A DNA stretch of 64,000 nt from Streptomyces lydicus (GCF_001729485.1 NZ_CP017157.1:5084001-5148000), one strand, 5' to 3'; shown: positions 7,341-17,004, counted from the first letter of the stretch. Numbers and translations: made by a program. The notes: generated from the letters alone by a model not told the origin.

Positions 7341-8598
7341 CCGTCGCGGCCCTGCGGACCGGCACGGCCGGCGGGGCGCGGAACGACAGCAGCCCGCGCA
7401 TCGGGACCGTGGACCCGGGATCGGCGAGCCGCAGGTCGGGCAGGCGCGCGGAGACCGCCCGCAGCACGGTCTCCGCCTCCATGCGGGCCAGCGCGGCCCC
7501 CGGGCAGCGGTGCCGCCCCAAGCCGAAGGACAGATGCTCCCGGCCGTGCGGCCGGTTCGGGCGGAGCAGCTCGGGGGCCTCGAAGACGGCCGGGTCCGAT
7601 CCGGTGGCGGCGAGCATCAGCAACAGCTTCGCGCCCTGCGGCAGTTCCACGCCGCCGAGCCGGGTGGGCCGGGCCGTCACCCTGCGCCAGGTGGTCAGCG
7701 GCGGTTCGCGGCGCAGCATCTCCTCGGCCCAGGCCGCGGCCAGGGCCGGCTCCCGGCCCAGCCGCGGCCACAGCCCGGGGTCGGAGAGGGCGCGCAGCAG
7801 CATCGTGGCGAGCATCTGCCCGGTGGTGGTCTGCCCGGCGATGACCATGAAGTAGCAGACGGCGACGATCTCCCGGCGGCTCAGCGGCGTACCGTCCGGC
7901 TTCCGGTGTGCGGCGAGCCGGGCGAGCAGACCGGTCCCGCCGGGCACCGCCCGCTCGGTGAGGCCGTCGAGCCACTGGTGGAACTCGGCGGCCAGCCGGG
8001 CGAGCGGCAGTTGGCGCTCGCGGGGCGGGGCGCCCCAGAACAGCTCCAGCGAGGCGTCGTTCCAACGGGCGAGCAGATCGATGTCCACGTCGACGTCGCC
8101 CGCCAGCCCCAGCACCCGGAGCATCACCTCGAACGGCAGGTCCCGGGTGAGGGTGACCACCAGGTCGCAGCTCCCCCGGTCCGCCAGCTCCTTCTCGATG
8201 CGGTCCAGACGCGGTGCCATCAGCTCGTGGACCAGCGGTACGGCGGCGGTCACCCGGTCCCGGCGGAGCATCCCGGTGACGATCCGGCGCAGACCGGCGT
8301 GGGTGTCCGTGCCGTTGTTGGCGAGCGTCGGCGGCAGCGTGAAACCGGCCGCCGCCAGGCAGCGCAACGCGGGCACGGACAGCGGGACCACCGCGTCGAG
8401 CGCGTTGTCCGGACGGTACAGCTCCGGGTCGAGCAGCACCCGCCGCACGTCGCGGTGGGTGCTGACGAGCCAGAGGCCGGTACCCGGGTCGTGGTGGACC
8501 GGCCCGGTCTCCCGCAGCGTCGCGTAGACCGGGTACGGGTCGTGCAGGAACTCCGGCGCGAAGAGGTCCACCGCCGGGCAGGGGTGGTCGGAGGTCAC
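7318..8598 (-). CDS. Cytochrome P450, candidate BioI-like pimeloyl-forming enzyme
   Basis: A 426-residue soluble P450. The heme-ligand motif is [10 protein letters not shown] with C365, and the K-helix ExxR is E293-R296. The I-helix reads AGQTTT (254-259), so the acidic residue of the usual AGxE/DT is a threonine. In Bacillus, the P450 BioI cleaves long acyl-ACP to pimeloyl-ACP, and the setting here suggests a similar oxidative step. The ATG at 8598 overlaps the bioB stop as ATGA, so it is the last gene of unit B. No ferredoxin or reductase gene is adjacent, so redox partners must come from elsewhere. Substrate is inferred from context only. Confidence 0.9.
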   Translation of the reverse strand: MTSDHPCPAVDLFAPEFLHDPYPVYATLRETGPVHHDPGTGLWLVSTHRDVRRVLLDPELYRPDNALDAVVPLSVPALRCLAAAGFTLPPTLANNGTDTHAGLRRIVTGMLRRDRVTAAVPLVHELMAPRLDRIEKELADRGSCDLVVTLTRDLPFEVMLRVLGLAGDVDVDIDLLARWNDASLELFWGAPPRERQLPLARLAAEFHQWLDGLTERAVPGGTGLLARLAAHRKPDGTPLSRREIVAVCYFMVIAGQTTTGQMLATMLLRALSDPGLWPRLGREPALAAAWAEEMLRREPPLTTWRRVTARPTRLGGVELPQGAKLLLMLAATGSDPAVFEAPELLRPNRPHGREHLSFGLGRHRCPGAALARMEAETVLRAVSARLPDLRLADPGSTVPMRGLLSFRAPPAVPVRRAATVSRGGSP

Positions 8599-9725
8599 CT
8601 CTCGGCCTGCTGCTCGGGGGTGAGGGGCAGGGCGTTGGGCGGCAGCTCCGTGCCCGTACCGCGCCGGCGGACCTTCACCACGTCGTCCCGGTGCTCGGGC
8701 ATGGTGGTCTCCGTCACGCCCTCGACGACGAAGCCGGCGTCCCGGATCATCTCCAGGTCGGCGGCGCCGGGCTGGCCCTCACTGGTCAGATAGTCGCCGA
8801 GGAAGATCGAGTTGGCGATGTGCAGGGCCAGCGGCTGCATGCCGCGCAGATGGATCTCCCGTCCGCCGGCCAGCCGCACCTCGACGTCGGGGCAGATGAA
8901 CCGGACCATGGCCAGAATGCGCAGGCAGTACTGCGGGGTGAGGGCCCACTCGGTGGCCAGGGGCGTGCCCTTGAAGGGCATCAGGAAGTTCACCGGCACC
9001 GAGTCGGGGTCCAGGGCGCGCAGCGAGAACGCCACCTCGACCAGTTCCTCCGGGCCCTCGCCCATCCCGGCTATCAGCCCCGAACAGGGCGAGAGGCCGG
9101 CCGCCTTGGCCTGTTCGACGGTGTCCACCCGGTCGGTGTAGGTGTGCGTGGTGCAGATGTCCGCGTAGCGGTCGCCCGCCGTGTTGAGGTTGTGGTTGTA
9201 CGCGTCCGCGCCCGCCTCGGTGAGCTGCTCGGCCTGGCCCTCGGAGAGCAGGCCGAGGCAGGCGCAGACCTCGACTCCGGGGCTGTCCTCGCGGATGGCG
9301 GCGATGGTGTCCGCCACCCGTCCGATGTCACGGTCCGTCGGGCCGCGTCCGCTGGCCACCAGGCAGACCCGCTTGGCGCCCGCGGCGACGCCCTGCCGGG
9401 CGGCCTCCGCGGCCTCCTCGGGCTTGAGCCAGGTGTACTTGAGGATCTCGGCCTTCGAGCCGAGCCGCTGGGAGCAGTAGGAGCAGTCCTCCGGGCAGAG
9501 GCCGCTCTTGAGGTTGACCAGGAAGTTGAGCTTCACCCGGCGGCCGAAGTAGTGGTGGCGGACCCGGGAGGCGCCGGCGACCACGTCGAGGACCGCCTCG
9601 TCGGGGGTCTTCAGGAGGGCCAGGGCCTCGGCGGGGGTGGGTAATTCCCGGCGCAGCGCCTTGTCGACGAGTGTGCCGATCAGTTCGTGGTGGGTGGCAT
9701 GGGCGTCGGTGGGGGTGAGTTCCAC
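8595..9725 (-). CDS. bioB: Biotin synthase (BioB)
   Basis: A 376-residue radical SAM enzyme that inserts sulfur into dethiobiotin. The SAM-cluster cysteines are C77, C81 and C84 (CPEDCSYC). Downstream are YNHNLNT, the 2Fe-2S ligand region [10 protein letters not shown] and the GGREIHLR stretch typical of BioB. The C-terminus is somewhat extended. The GTG at 9725 follows GGGAAGGGAAA. A gap of 128 bp separates it from bioD, with a possible -10 sequence in it, so bioB-P450 may also have its own promoter. Confidence 0.96.
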   Translation of the reverse strand: MELTPTDAHATHHELIGTLVDKALRRELPTPAEALALLKTPDEAVLDVVAGASRVRHHYFGRRVKLNFLVNLKSGLCPEDCSYCSQRLGSKAEILKYTWLKPEEAAEAARQGVAAGAKRVCLVASGRGPTDRDIGRVADTIAAIREDSPGVEVCACLGLLSEGQAEQLTEAGADAYNHNLNTAGDRYADICTTHTYTDRVDTVEQAKAAGLSPCSGLIAGMGEGPEELVEVAFSLRALDPDSVPVNFLMPFKGTPLATEWALTPQYCLRILAMVRFICPDVEVRLAGGREIHLRGMQPLALHIANSIFLGDYLTSEGQPGAADLEMIRDAGFVVEGVTETTMPEHRDDVVKVRRRGTGTELPPNALPLTPEQQAER

Positions 9726-9755
9726 GGGGTTTCCCTTCCCGTACGGACGTGTGCG

Positions 9756-9774
9756 AGCCGTTCTCGGTACGGCT
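9756..9774. promoter_or_regulatory. Inverted repeat in the bioB leader
   Basis: Six-bp inverted repeat AGCCGT/ACGGCT with a 7-base spacer lies about 30 bp upstream of the bioB start. Further upstream on the minus strand is a TA-rich GAATACT that could be a -10 element. It could be an operator or a leader hairpin. The evidence is weak. Confidence 0.3.
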
Positions 9775-9853
9775 GTCCCGGGGCCGAGTATTCTCCGGGC
9801 CGCCGTGCCGGGAAAGGACGCAGTCCGGCCAGCGGTGTGCGGGGGGCCTCCGT

Positions 9854-10570
9854 TCAGGAGTGCCACCGCGCGACGAGGTCCGCGGCCTTGAAGTCCCCGC
9901 CCAGCGGCGCGCCCAGACCGGCCCGGGCAGCCGCGGCGAAGGCGTCGCGGTCCAGCGCCGCCAGGCCCGGCGGCAGGGCTCCGATCAGCGGTGCCGCGGT
10001 CATGTCGGGGAGGTCGGTGAGGTTGCAGCGCATGGCCAGATCCGGCTGTGCGGGCCAGCTGCCGATGACCACTCCGGTGAGCTGCGCGCCCCGGCGTGCC
10101 AGCGCCTCGGCGGTCAGCGCGGCCGAGTTGAGGGTACCGAGGCCGGCGGTGGCGACCATGAGGACCGGCGCCGCCAGCTCCGCCGCGAGGTCGGCGAGCG
10201 TCCATCCCTCGTCGTCGAACCGTGCCAGCAGCCCGCCCGCCCCCTCGATCAGCACGAGGTCGTGGTCGGCGTCCAGCGCCCGCACCGCCTCGGCCACCGC
10301 GTCCTTCGGCAGTCCCGGCAGCCCCGCGCGGCGGGCGGCGGTGGCGGGCGCCAGCGGCTCGGGGTAGCGGGCGAGCTCCAGGGTCCGCACCGGGCCGGCC
10401 AGCCGCACCACCTCGGCGAGGTCGCCGTCCTGATCGGACGTCAGTCCGGTCTGTGCCGGTTTCACCACGGCGACGCGTTGTCCCGCGGTGCGTGCGAGCG
10501 CCGCCACGGCAGCCGTGGTGACGGTCTTCCCGACCTCCGTGCCGGTTCCGGTGACGGCCAGCAGCGCCAT
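9854..10570 (-). CDS. bioD: Dethiobiotin synthetase (BioD)
   Basis: A 238-residue ATP-dependent carboxylase that closes the ureido ring: 7,8-diaminononanoate plus CO2 gives dethiobiotin. The N-terminal P-loop is [10 protein letters not shown] (residues 7-16), followed by the conserved KPAQTG stretch and an EGAGGLL motif. The ATG at 10570 lies 51 bp downstream of the bioA stop in the same operon. Length and motifs are normal for the family. Confidence 0.95.
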   Translation of the reverse strand: MALLAVTGTGTEVGKTVTTAAVAALARTAGQRVAVVKPAQTGLTSDQDGDLAEVVRLAGPVRTLELARYPEPLAPATAARRAGLPGLPKDAVAEAVRALDADHDLVLIEGAGGLLARFDDEGWTLADLAAELAAPVLMVATAGLGTLNSAALTAEALARRGAQLTGVVIGSWPAQPDLAMRCNLTDLPDMTAAPLIGALPPGLAALDRDAFAAAARAGLGAPLGGDFKAADLVARWHS

Positions 10571-10621
10571 GTCTCTCCCTCGTCTCGGCCCGATGTTCCG
10601 TGTCGCGTCGTGCCCGTGCCC

Positions 10622-11926
10622 TCAGCCCGCCCGTGCGGCGGCCACGACCGCCGCCGCGATGCCCGCCGTGTCGTCCGCCGAACACCGGTAGGGCGGCATG
10701 GTGTAGACGAGGTCGCGGAACGGCCGCAGCCACACGCCGTGGCGGGCGGCCGCCGCGGTCGCCGCGGTCACGTCCACCGGGTGGTCCAGCTGGACCACCC
10801 CGATGGCGCCCAGCACCCGTACGTCCGTGACGCCCGGCAGTTTCACCGCGTCGGCCAGTCCGTCCCGCAGGCCGGCCTCGACGCGTGCCACGTCCTGTCG
10901 CCAGCCGCCGTCCGCCAGCAGGTCCAGGGAGGCGCCGGCGACCGCGCAGGCCAGCGGGTTACCCATGAACGTGGGCCCGTGCGCGAGGACGGGGACCTCG
11001 CCCTCGGAGATCCCGCGGGCCACCTCGGTCGTGCACAAGGTGGCCGCCAGGGTGAGGTACCCGCCGGTCAGCGCCTTGCCCACGCACAGCACGTCCGGCC
11101 GTACCCCGGCGTGTTCGGCGGCGAAGAGCCGTCCGGTCCGGCCGAATCCGGTGGCGATCTCGTCGAGCACCAGCAGCACCCCGTGCTCCCGGGTGGCCTC
11201 GCGCAGCACGCGCAGGTAGCCGGGGTGGTGGAAGCGCATGCCGCCGGCTCCCTGCACCACCGGTTCGACGATGACGGCGGCCAGTTCCGGCGCGTGCCGG
11301 GCCACCGTCGCGGCCAGCCGGTCGGCGTAGGCGGGGTCCACCGGGGTGTCGAAGCCGCCGGGCGGCGCTTCGGCGAAGACCTGCGCCGGCAGTACGTCCC
11401 GCCACATGCCGTGCATCCCCCCGTCGGGATCGCACACCGACATGGCGTGCAGGGTGTCGCCGTGGTAGCCGCCGCGCCAGGTCAGCACCCGGTGCCGTTC
11501 CGGCCGGCCGCGCGAACGCCAGTACTGCAGGCACATCTTGAGCGCCACCTCGACCGACACCGAGCCGGAGTCGGCCAGGAAGACGTGGTCCAGGCCGTCC
11601 GGTGTGAGCGCGACCAGCCGGGCCGCCAGCTCCACCGCCGGCGCATGGGTGAGCCCGCCGAACATCACATGGCTGATCCGCCCGAGCTGGTCCCGCACCG
11701 CCGCGTCCAGCGCGGGGTGCGCGTACCCGTGGATCGCCGCCCACCAGGACGACATCCCGTCGATCAGCTCCGTACGGCCCTCGAACGGCGTCGCCAGCCG
11801 CAGCCGCACGCCGTGCCCGGACTCCACGACCAGCGGGGGCGGGGCGCCGGGCAGCGGCGCGTAGGGGTGCCACACGTGGTGGCGGTCGAACGCGAGTAAG
11901 TCCTCAGGCGTCACGGCCGAGAGCAT
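10622..11926 (-). CDS. bioA: Adenosylmethionine-8-amino-7-oxononanoate aminotransferase (BioA)
   Basis: A 434-residue class III PLP aminotransferase that converts 8-amino-7-oxononanoate to 7,8-diaminononanoate, normally with SAM as amino donor. It has the BioA-specific WHPYAP start, [11 protein letters not shown] (58-68), YHGDT, D255 and the PLP lysine K284 (GKALTGGY). Leu10 is encoded by TTA (11897-11899), so full expression should depend on bldA. No clear Shine-Dalgarno precedes the ATG at 11926; an in-frame GTG at codon 5 is an alternative that would keep the TTA. It lies 46 bp downstream of the reductase gene. Confidence 0.95.
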   Translation of the reverse strand: MLSAVTPEDLLAFDRHHVWHPYAPLPGAPPPLVVESGHGVRLRLATPFEGRTELIDGMSSWWAAIHGYAHPALDAAVRDQLGRISHVMFGGLTHAPAVELAARLVALTPDGLDHVFLADSGSVSVEVALKMCLQYWRSRGRPERHRVLTWRGGYHGDTLHAMSVCDPDGGMHGMWRDVLPAQVFAEAPPGGFDTPVDPAYADRLAATVARHAPELAAVIVEPVVQGAGGMRFHHPGYLRVLREATREHGVLLVLDEIATGFGRTGRLFAAEHAGVRPDVLCVGKALTGGYLTLAATLCTTEVARGISEGEVPVLAHGPTFMGNPLACAVAGASLDLLADGGWRQDVARVEAGLRDGLADAVKLPGVTDVRVLGAIGVVQLDHPVDVTAATAAAARHGVWLRPFRDLVYTMPPYRCSADDTAGIAAAVVAAARAG

Positions 11927-11972
11927 AGGCGCGTCGCGCGTCGCGCGAAATGGCGCCTCGGGAGCCGGCCGG

Positions 11973-12971
11973 TCAGCCGGTGAGGCGCAGCAGCACCTTG
12001 CCCGGCCGGCCCGGTTCCGCGTCCCGCAGCAGTGCCCGGCGGACGGCGGACAGCGGGTACACCCCGGCCACCTGCGAGGCGGCGGTGCCGTCCAGGACCA
12101 GCTCGTAGACCTCGGCGAGGGCTTCCGTGAGACGGTCCGGGTCCGTGGTGTGCACGCGGTGCACCCAGTCCCGGAGCCGGAACAGCACGAGCCGTACGTC
12201 GGGCCGCGCGGCGGGCAGGTCCGCCGGCAGCGGGCGTCCGGAGAGCAGGCCGTAGTGCACCAGGGCGCCGCCGGTGGCGAGGGCGCGGCCCAGCTCCGCG
12301 CCCTCGGCCCCGCCGACCGCGTCCAGCACCACGTCGGCCCCGCGGCCGCCGGTGAGTTCGCGCACGGCTTCGCCCGCGGCACGGTCGGCGGTGCACACCG
12401 CGGCGGTCAGCCCGGCCCCGGCCAGCGCCGCCAGGCCGCGGGGGTGCCGGACGACGGCGATCGGCCGGATTCCCGCGCGGTTCAGCATCCGGATCAGCAT
12501 CCGGCCGATGGTGGACGCGGCGGCGTTGACCACGACCAGCTCCGCCCCGGCCGCCACGACGTGCTGACGCACCATCAGATGCGCGGTGAGCGGGTTGATG
12601 TACGCGGTGGCGGCCTGCTCGTCGCTGAGTTCGGGGCGGACCGGGAGGCACCACCGGCCGTCGGTGACCTTCGTCTGCTGCCAGGCGCCCGCGCTGCCGA
12701 GCGGGAGCACCCGCTGGCCCGGCCGGAGGTCCCGCACGTCCGGGCCGGTCTCCTCCACCACCCCGACGCCTTCGAAGCCGGGCACGAACGGCAGCACGGT
12801 GCGGGAGGCGTACGCACCGGAAATGGTCACCAGGTCGGACGGGTTGACGGCGGCCAGCAGCATGCGGACGGCCACCTCGCCGGGCCCCGGCCGGGCCGGC
12901 CGGTACTCCTCGGTGCCGACCACCTCGACTGCCGGGCCGAATGTCCTGACGATGCTGCGGAGGCGGGACAT
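11973..12971 (-). CDS. MECR/ETR-like 2-enoyl thioester reductase (MDR family)
   Basis: A 332-residue zinc-free medium-chain dehydrogenase/reductase. The run from NPSD (43-46) through SGAYASR to PGFEGVG (65-70) matches mitochondrial 2-enoyl thioester reductases, with Tyr54 at the position of their catalytic tyrosine. GAWQQ (95-99) and the NPLTAHLM stretch (126-133) are also family marks. Such enzymes reduce trans-2-enoyl-ACP/CoA with NADPH. As first gene of the unit leading to bioA, bioD, bioB and the P450, it could do the enoyl reduction of pimelate chain building (inference). Start at 12971 has GAGGA upstream; ATG 12986 is an alternative. It could also be a generic quinone oxidoreductase. 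Confidence 0.82.
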   Translation of the reverse strand: MSRLRSIVRTFGPAVEVVGTEEYRPARPGPGEVAVRMLLAAVNPSDLVTISGAYASRTVLPFVPGFEGVGVVEETGPDVRDLRPGQRVLPLGSAGAWQQTKVTDGRWCLPVRPELSDEQAATAYINPLTAHLMVRQHVVAAGAELVVVNAAASTIGRMLIRMLNRAGIRPIAVVRHPRGLAALAGAGLTAAVCTADRAAGEAVRELTGGRGADVVLDAVGGAEGAELGRALATGGALVHYGLLSGRPLPADLPAARPDVRLVLFRLRDWVHRVHTTDPDRLTEALAEVYELVLDGTAASQVAGVYPLSAVRRALLRDAEPGRPGKVLLRLTG

Positions 12972-12991
12972 CGGCGAAGTCCTCATACGGT

Positions 12992-13059
12992 GGTGACAGT
13001 TGGGTGACGGTCTGGGTACCGTGCTGTACGCAGGCACACAGTCACAGACAGCTGGTGAC
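12992..13059. promoter_or_regulatory. Divergent promoter region with GGTGAC repeats
   Basis: The 110-bp gap between the divergent units B and C holds GGTGAC at 12992-12997, 13003-13008 (11 bp on, about one helical turn) and 13054-13059. A GTCAC at 13041-13045 forms an inverted repeat with the last copy. Repeats in a shared promoter region suggest one regulator acting on both biotin units. The regulator is not identified. Confidence 0.4.
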
Positions 13060-13081
13060 CCTACACGGATTGCGGGGGTTC

Positions 13082-13513
13082 GTGCGGCAGCGAGTTCCGT
13101 TCTCGGACGTCGACATGCACGGTCATGTGCACAACGGCGTGTACTGCTCCTACGCGGAGACCGCGATCAACGAGTTCCTCCGCGAGGCGGGGCTGTCCGA
13201 GCGCTTCGACCCCCGCGCCGACTCCCACGGCGTCGTGTACCACGTGAAGAAGGTCGAGCTCTGCTACGACGGTTCGGCGGGCTTCGACGACGTCCTGGAC
13301 ATCACCGCGGGCGTCCGGCGGATCGGCACCAGCAGCCTGACGTTCTCCGCCGCCATGGTGCACGCCGGGGACCGCGCGCCGGTCGCGCGCGCCGAGGTCG
13401 TCTGGGTCTGCGTCGACCGGGCCACCGGCCGGGCCCGCCCCGTCCCCGAGCCGACCCGCGAGGCGCTGACCGCCGCGGCCGCCCCGGCACCGACCGCGAC
13501 CGAGGGCCGGTGA
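13082..13513 (+). CDS. Hotdog-fold acyl-thioesterase (4HBT/FadM-like)
   Basis: A hotdog-fold protein of about 143 residues with the signature PFSDVDMHGHVHNGVYCSYAE, close to the D-x-GHVNN-x-Y active-site run of 4-hydroxybenzoyl-CoA thioesterase and FadM families. It would release acyl chains from CoA or ACP; a dehydratase role is less likely. The GTG at 13082 gives normal family length and leaves room for the divergent promoters. An upstream in-frame GTG at 13004 would add 26 residues with no family resemblance. It is followed within 2 bp by the ECF ATPase gene. Confidence 0.8.
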   Translation: MRQRVPFSDVDMHGHVHNGVYCSYAETAINEFLREAGLSERFDPRADSHGVVYHVKKVELCYDGSAGFDDVLDITAGVRRIGTSSLTFSAAMVHAGDRAPVARAEVVWVCVDRATGRARPVPEPTREALTAAAAPAPTATEGR

Positions 13514-13514
13514 C

Positions 13515-14192
13515 GTGCGCATCACTCTGGACGGCGTCTCCGTGCGGTTCGGCACGCGCACGGTGCTGGACGCGCTGGACGTCGAGCTGACCGAGCAGCG
13601 GATCGGAATCATCGGCTCCAACGGCTCCGGGAAGAGCACCTTCGCCCGGCTGCTCAACGGCCTGGTCCTGCCCGACGAGGGAACGGTCCTGGTCGGTGGC
13701 CACGACACCGCGAAGGACGTCCGGCGCATCCGCCGGCAGGTCGGGTTCGTCTTCCAGAACCCCGACAACCAGATCGTGCTGCCCCTCGTCGAGGAGGACA
13801 TGGCCTTCGGCCTGCGGAACACCGGCGTGCCCCGCAAGGAGATACCCGGCCGGGTCCGCGAACAGCTGGCGCACCTCGGCATCGCGGCCCTGGCCGACCG
13901 GCCCAGCCATGCCCTGAGCGGTGGCGAGAAGCAACTCGTCGCGCTGGCCGCGGTGCTGGTCATGCGGCCGGAGACGGTGGTGTTCGACGAGCCCACCACC
14001 CTGCTGGACCTGCGCAACCGCAATCTGATCCGGGACACCGTCGCCGCCCTGCCCCAGCAGGCCGTCGTCCTCACCCACGACCTCGACCTGCTGACCGGCT
14101 TCGACCGGGTCCTGGTCCTCGACCGGGGCCGCGTGGCGCACGACGGCCCGCCGCGGACCGCCGTGCCCTGGTACGTGGAACGCTGCTCATGA
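13515..14192 (+). CDS. bioM: ECF transporter ATPase for biotin (BioM/EcfA)
   Basis: A 225-residue ABC ATPase of the CbiO/BioM type. Walker A GSNGSGKST lies at 34-42, the Q-loop QNPDNQ at 81-86, the signature LSGGEKQ at about 134-140, and Walker B is VVFDEP. It powers biotin import together with EcfT and BioY encoded immediately downstream. There is a single ATPase gene, as in BioMNY systems, rather than the EcfA1/A2 pair of Firmicutes. The GTG start is one base after the stop of the hotdog gene, and its stop overlaps the next ATG. Confidence 0.92.
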   Translation: MRITLDGVSVRFGTRTVLDALDVELTEQRIGIIGSNGSGKSTFARLLNGLVLPDEGTVLVGGHDTAKDVRRIRRQVGFVFQNPDNQIVLPLVEEDMAFGLRNTGVPRKEIPGRVREQLAHLGIAALADRPSHALSGGEKQLVALAAVLVMRPETVVFDEPTTLLDLRNRNLIRDTVAALPQQAVVLTHDLDLLTGFDRVLVLDRGRVAHDGPPRTAVPWYVERCS

Positions 14193-14845
14193 GGATGTCG
14201 CTGTACGTCCCCGGCACCTCCCCGCTGCACCGGACCGGGGCCCGGTGGAAGCTGGCGGCGCTGCTGCTGTGCGGCGTGGCCGTCTTCCTCACCACCTCCG
14301 TGGCCGTCCTCGGCCCGGCCGCCGCCGTCGCGCTGGCCCTGCTGCTGTCCGTACGCGCGCCCCAAGAGCAGCTCGTCCGGCAACTCCGCGGGCCGCTGCT
14401 GATCCTGGCCGCCGTGGTGGCGGTGGCGGCGCTCACCGAGTCGGTGCACGCCGCGCTCGTGGTGGGGTTGCGGCTGGTCGTGCTGCTGCTGTCCGCGCTG
14501 AGCGTCACGCTCACCACCCGGACCTCGGAGCTGCAGGAGGTGCTGGAGCTGGTGCTGCGGCCGCTGGACCGGGCGGGGCTGGTGAACGCCTCCGCCGTCG
14601 CGCTGGCGGTGTCGCTGGCGCTGCGCTTCATCCCGGAGGTGTTCCGGCAGTTCCAGGAGATCCGGGAGGCGCAGGCGGCGCGCGGTCTGCGGGGCAGTCC
14701 GCTCGCGCTCGTCGTGCCGCTGGTGATCCGGGTGCTGCGGTCGGCGGAGGACATCGCGGCCGCGATCGACGCGCGCTGCTACCCGCCGGCCCGTTCCGGC
14801 CACCTCGACCGTCAGGAACGGCCCAGCGGAAAGGCAACCGGATGA
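14189..14845 (+). CDS. bioN: ECF transporter transmembrane coupling protein (BioN/EcfT)
   Basis: A 218-residue membrane protein with four to five hydrophobic segments in the N-terminal two thirds. The cytoplasmic helices carry the Ala-Arg-Gly coupling motif (AQAARGLRGS), which contacts the ATPase in EcfT proteins. It links ATP hydrolysis by BioM to substrate release by BioY. Start and stop overlap both neighbours by 4 bp, so stoichiometric translation is likely. Confidence 0.9.
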   Translation: MRMSLYVPGTSPLHRTGARWKLAALLLCGVAVFLTTSVAVLGPAAAVALALLLSVRAPQEQLVRQLRGPLLILAAVVAVAALTESVHAALVVGLRLVVLLLSALSVTLTTRTSELQEVLELVLRPLDRAGLVNASAVALAVSLALRFIPEVFRQFQEIREAQAARGLRGSPLALVVPLVIRVLRSAEDIAAAIDARCYPPARSGHLDRQERPSGKATG

Positions 14846-15423
14846 CCGCACGCACCCGTCCCTTGATGTCCACCCAGGACATCGTGCTGATCTCCCTGTT
14901 CTGCGCGATCATCGTCGCCCTGGGGCTGATCCCCCCGGTCAACATCGCCATCGTCCCGGTCCCGATCACCCTGCAGACACTCGGGGTGATGCTCGCCGGA
15001 GCGGTACTGGGTCCGGTCCGCGGCGCGTGCGCCTGCGCGCTGGTGGTGCTGCTGACGGTGCTGGGGCTGCCGGTGCTGGCCGGTGGCCGGGGCGGACTGG
15101 GCGTGATACCCGGGCCGACCGGCGGCTATCTGCTGGGCTGGATCCCCGGTGCGTATGTCACCGGGCTGCTGGTGAAGACGTTCGCGATGCGGGTGAGCCG
15201 CCGCGCCCCGCAGCTCGCCGCGTACTTCGCGGCCTGCGTCGCGGGCGGACTGGTCGTCGTCTATGCGATCGGCATCCCCTGGACGGCGGTCAGCACCGGG
15301 CTCGGCATGGGCAAGGCCGCGGTCGGTGCCCTGTACTTCGCGGTCGGCGACACGCTGAAGGCGGCGGCCGCGGCGGCCGTGGCGCACAACGTACGCCGCT
15401 CCTATCCGATCGAACCGAGGTGA
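14842..15423 (+). CDS. bioY: Biotin ECF substrate-binding component (BioY)
   Basis: A 193-residue six-helix S-component that binds biotin in the membrane. The family hallmarks are the run PVPITLQTLGVMLAGAVLGP and the later GPTGGYLLGW. The ATG at 14842 overlaps the bioN stop. Finding BioMNY in the same cluster as a full synthesis pathway means the strain can both make and import biotin. That also argues that the surrounding acyl-modifying genes serve biotin rather than an unrelated metabolite. Confidence 0.95.
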   Translation: MTARTRPLMSTQDIVLISLFCAIIVALGLIPPVNIAIVPVPITLQTLGVMLAGAVLGPVRGACACALVVLLTVLGLPVLAGGRGGLGVIPGPTGGYLLGWIPGAYVTGLLVKTFAMRVSRRAPQLAAYFAACVAGGLVVVYAIGIPWTAVSTGLGMGKAAVGALYFAVGDTLKAAAAAAVAHNVRRSYPIEPR

Positions 15424-15429
15424 GCGCGG

Positions 15430-17004
15430 ATGCCGTTGGCACAGCGGGTGGCGCGGACGGGGACGGGACCGCGCCGCGACGAGCCGGCCTTCGTCCTGGA
15501 CGGGCATGCCCTCACCCATCGTCAGCTGGCGGAACGGTCCGCGGCGGTGGCCGCGGGTCTGCGGGCGTTACGGCCGCCGGACCGGCAGTGGCTGCCGGCC
15601 GGCGCTCCGCTGCTCGCCCTCGGCACGGGCAACCACCCCGTCTTCGCCGAGCTGTTCACCGGCGGGACCGCGGGTGACGGCGTCTGCGCCGTCCTCGACC
15701 CGCAATGGGGCACGGAGCAGACCCGCGCGGTGCTGGAACGGCTCCGCCCCGACCTGCTGGTGCTGTCGGCCGGACAGGCCGCGCTGCACGAGGTCGCCGA
15801 GCGGCTCGGCATCCGTACGCTGCTCGCCGGCGGCGCCGGCTCCCCCGGCTCCTACGAGGAGTGGCTCGCCGCGGGGCTCGGCGCCGACCCGGCGGAGCAG
15901 CTGCGGGCCGGCGACGACTCCGCTCCCTTCCTGGTCGGGTTCACGTCCGGGAGCACCGGTCTCCCGCAGGCGTTCCTCCGCTCCCGCGGCTCCTGGCGGA
16001 TCAGCCTGGCCGACGGCCGCAAGGTCTGGGGCATGGACGCGGACCGGCACACGCTCGCGCCGGGGCCGCTCGCCCACGGTCTGAGCCTCTACGCGCTCGC
16101 CGAGTGCCTGGAGAGCGGGGCGGCCTTCCACGGGCTCGGAAAATTCGACGCCGCGGCGGTGCTCCGGGAGCTGGAACGGGCCCCGGTACGCCGGCTGATC
16201 GTGGTACCGACGATGCTCCGCGCGCTGTGCACGGCCGCCGCCGGGGCACCGGACGCGCCCGGCCGGCGGTTCACCACCGTCGAGACGGTGGTCAGCGGAG
16301 GCGCCAAACTCCCTCCGCAACTGCTCGGCCCCGTCGCCGCGTTGCTGCCCGAGGCGCAGGTACGGGAGTACTACGGCGCCTCGGAACTCGGCTTCGTCAC
16401 CGTGGGCTCGCCGGGTCCCGGAGCGGCCGACCAGGACGTCGGCACGCCCTTCCCCTCCGTCACCCTGGAACTCCGCGACGCCGAGGGCGCCCCCGTACCG
16501 CCCGGTTCGCCCGGTGTGGTGCACGTGCGCAGTCCGCTGGTCTGCGACGGCTATGTGTGGGGCGAGGGCAGCTTCCGCACCGAAGGGGGCTGGGCCACCG
16601 TCGGGGACACCGGCCGGCTCACGCCGGACGGGCACCTCCATCTCCTGGGCCGCGGCGGCATGGTGATCACCGGTGGGCTGAACGTCTACCCCTCCGAGGT
16701 GGAGAACGCGCTGATCCGGCTGGACCGGATAGACACCGCGCTGGTGACCTCGGTGCCCGACAGCTATCTGGGCCGGGCGCTGGTCGCCGTCGTCTCCGGG
16801 GCGGGCACACGGGGGCTGAGCCAGGCCGCGGTGCGCGACCTGTGCGCCGCCGTCCTCCCCCGCTACCAGGTCCCCCGCCGTTTCTACACCCTGGACTCGT
16901 GGCCGCTGACGTCGAGCGGCAAGATCGCACGGGGCCGGGTCGAGGAGTGGATCGCCCATGACGACGCACGGCTCGTCCCGCTCCCGGACGCGTCCGGTGA
17001 CTGA
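15430..17004 (+). CDS. AMP-forming acyl-CoA synthetase
   Basis: A 524-residue ANL-superfamily adenylating enzyme with the phosphate-binding loop FTSGSTGLPQ, where the usual Lys is Gln. It also has YYGASELG, the hinge-region LGRGGMVITGGLNVYP, and the A10 catalytic lysine in SSGKIARG. It activates a carboxylic acid to its CoA or ACP thioester. In this cluster the substrate may be a dicarboxylate such as glutarate or pimelate (inference; the family does not reveal substrate by eye). Codon 47 is TTA (15568-15570), the third bldA-type codon in the cluster. It begins 6 bp after bioY. Confidence 0.88.
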   Translation: MPLAQRVARTGTGPRRDEPAFVLDGHALTHRQLAERSAAVAAGLRALRPPDRQWLPAGAPLLALGTGNHPVFAELFTGGTAGDGVCAVLDPQWGTEQTRAVLERLRPDLLVLSAGQAALHEVAERLGIRTLLAGGAGSPGSYEEWLAAGLGADPAEQLRAGDDSAPFLVGFTSGSTGLPQAFLRSRGSWRISLADGRKVWGMDADRHTLAPGPLAHGLSLYALAECLESGAAFHGLGKFDAAAVLRELERAPVRRLIVVPTMLRALCTAAAGAPDAPGRRFTTVETVVSGGAKLPPQLLGPVAALLPEAQVREYYGASELGFVTVGSPGPGAADQDVGTPFPSVTLELRDAEGAPVPPGSPGVVHVRSPLVCDGYVWGEGSFRTEGGWATVGDTGRLTPDGHLHLLGRGGMVITGGLNVYPSEVENALIRLDRIDTALVTSVPDSYLGRALVAVVSGAGTRGLSQAAVRDLCAAVLPRYQVPRRFYTLDSWPLTSSGKIARGRVEEWIAHDDARLVPLPDASGD

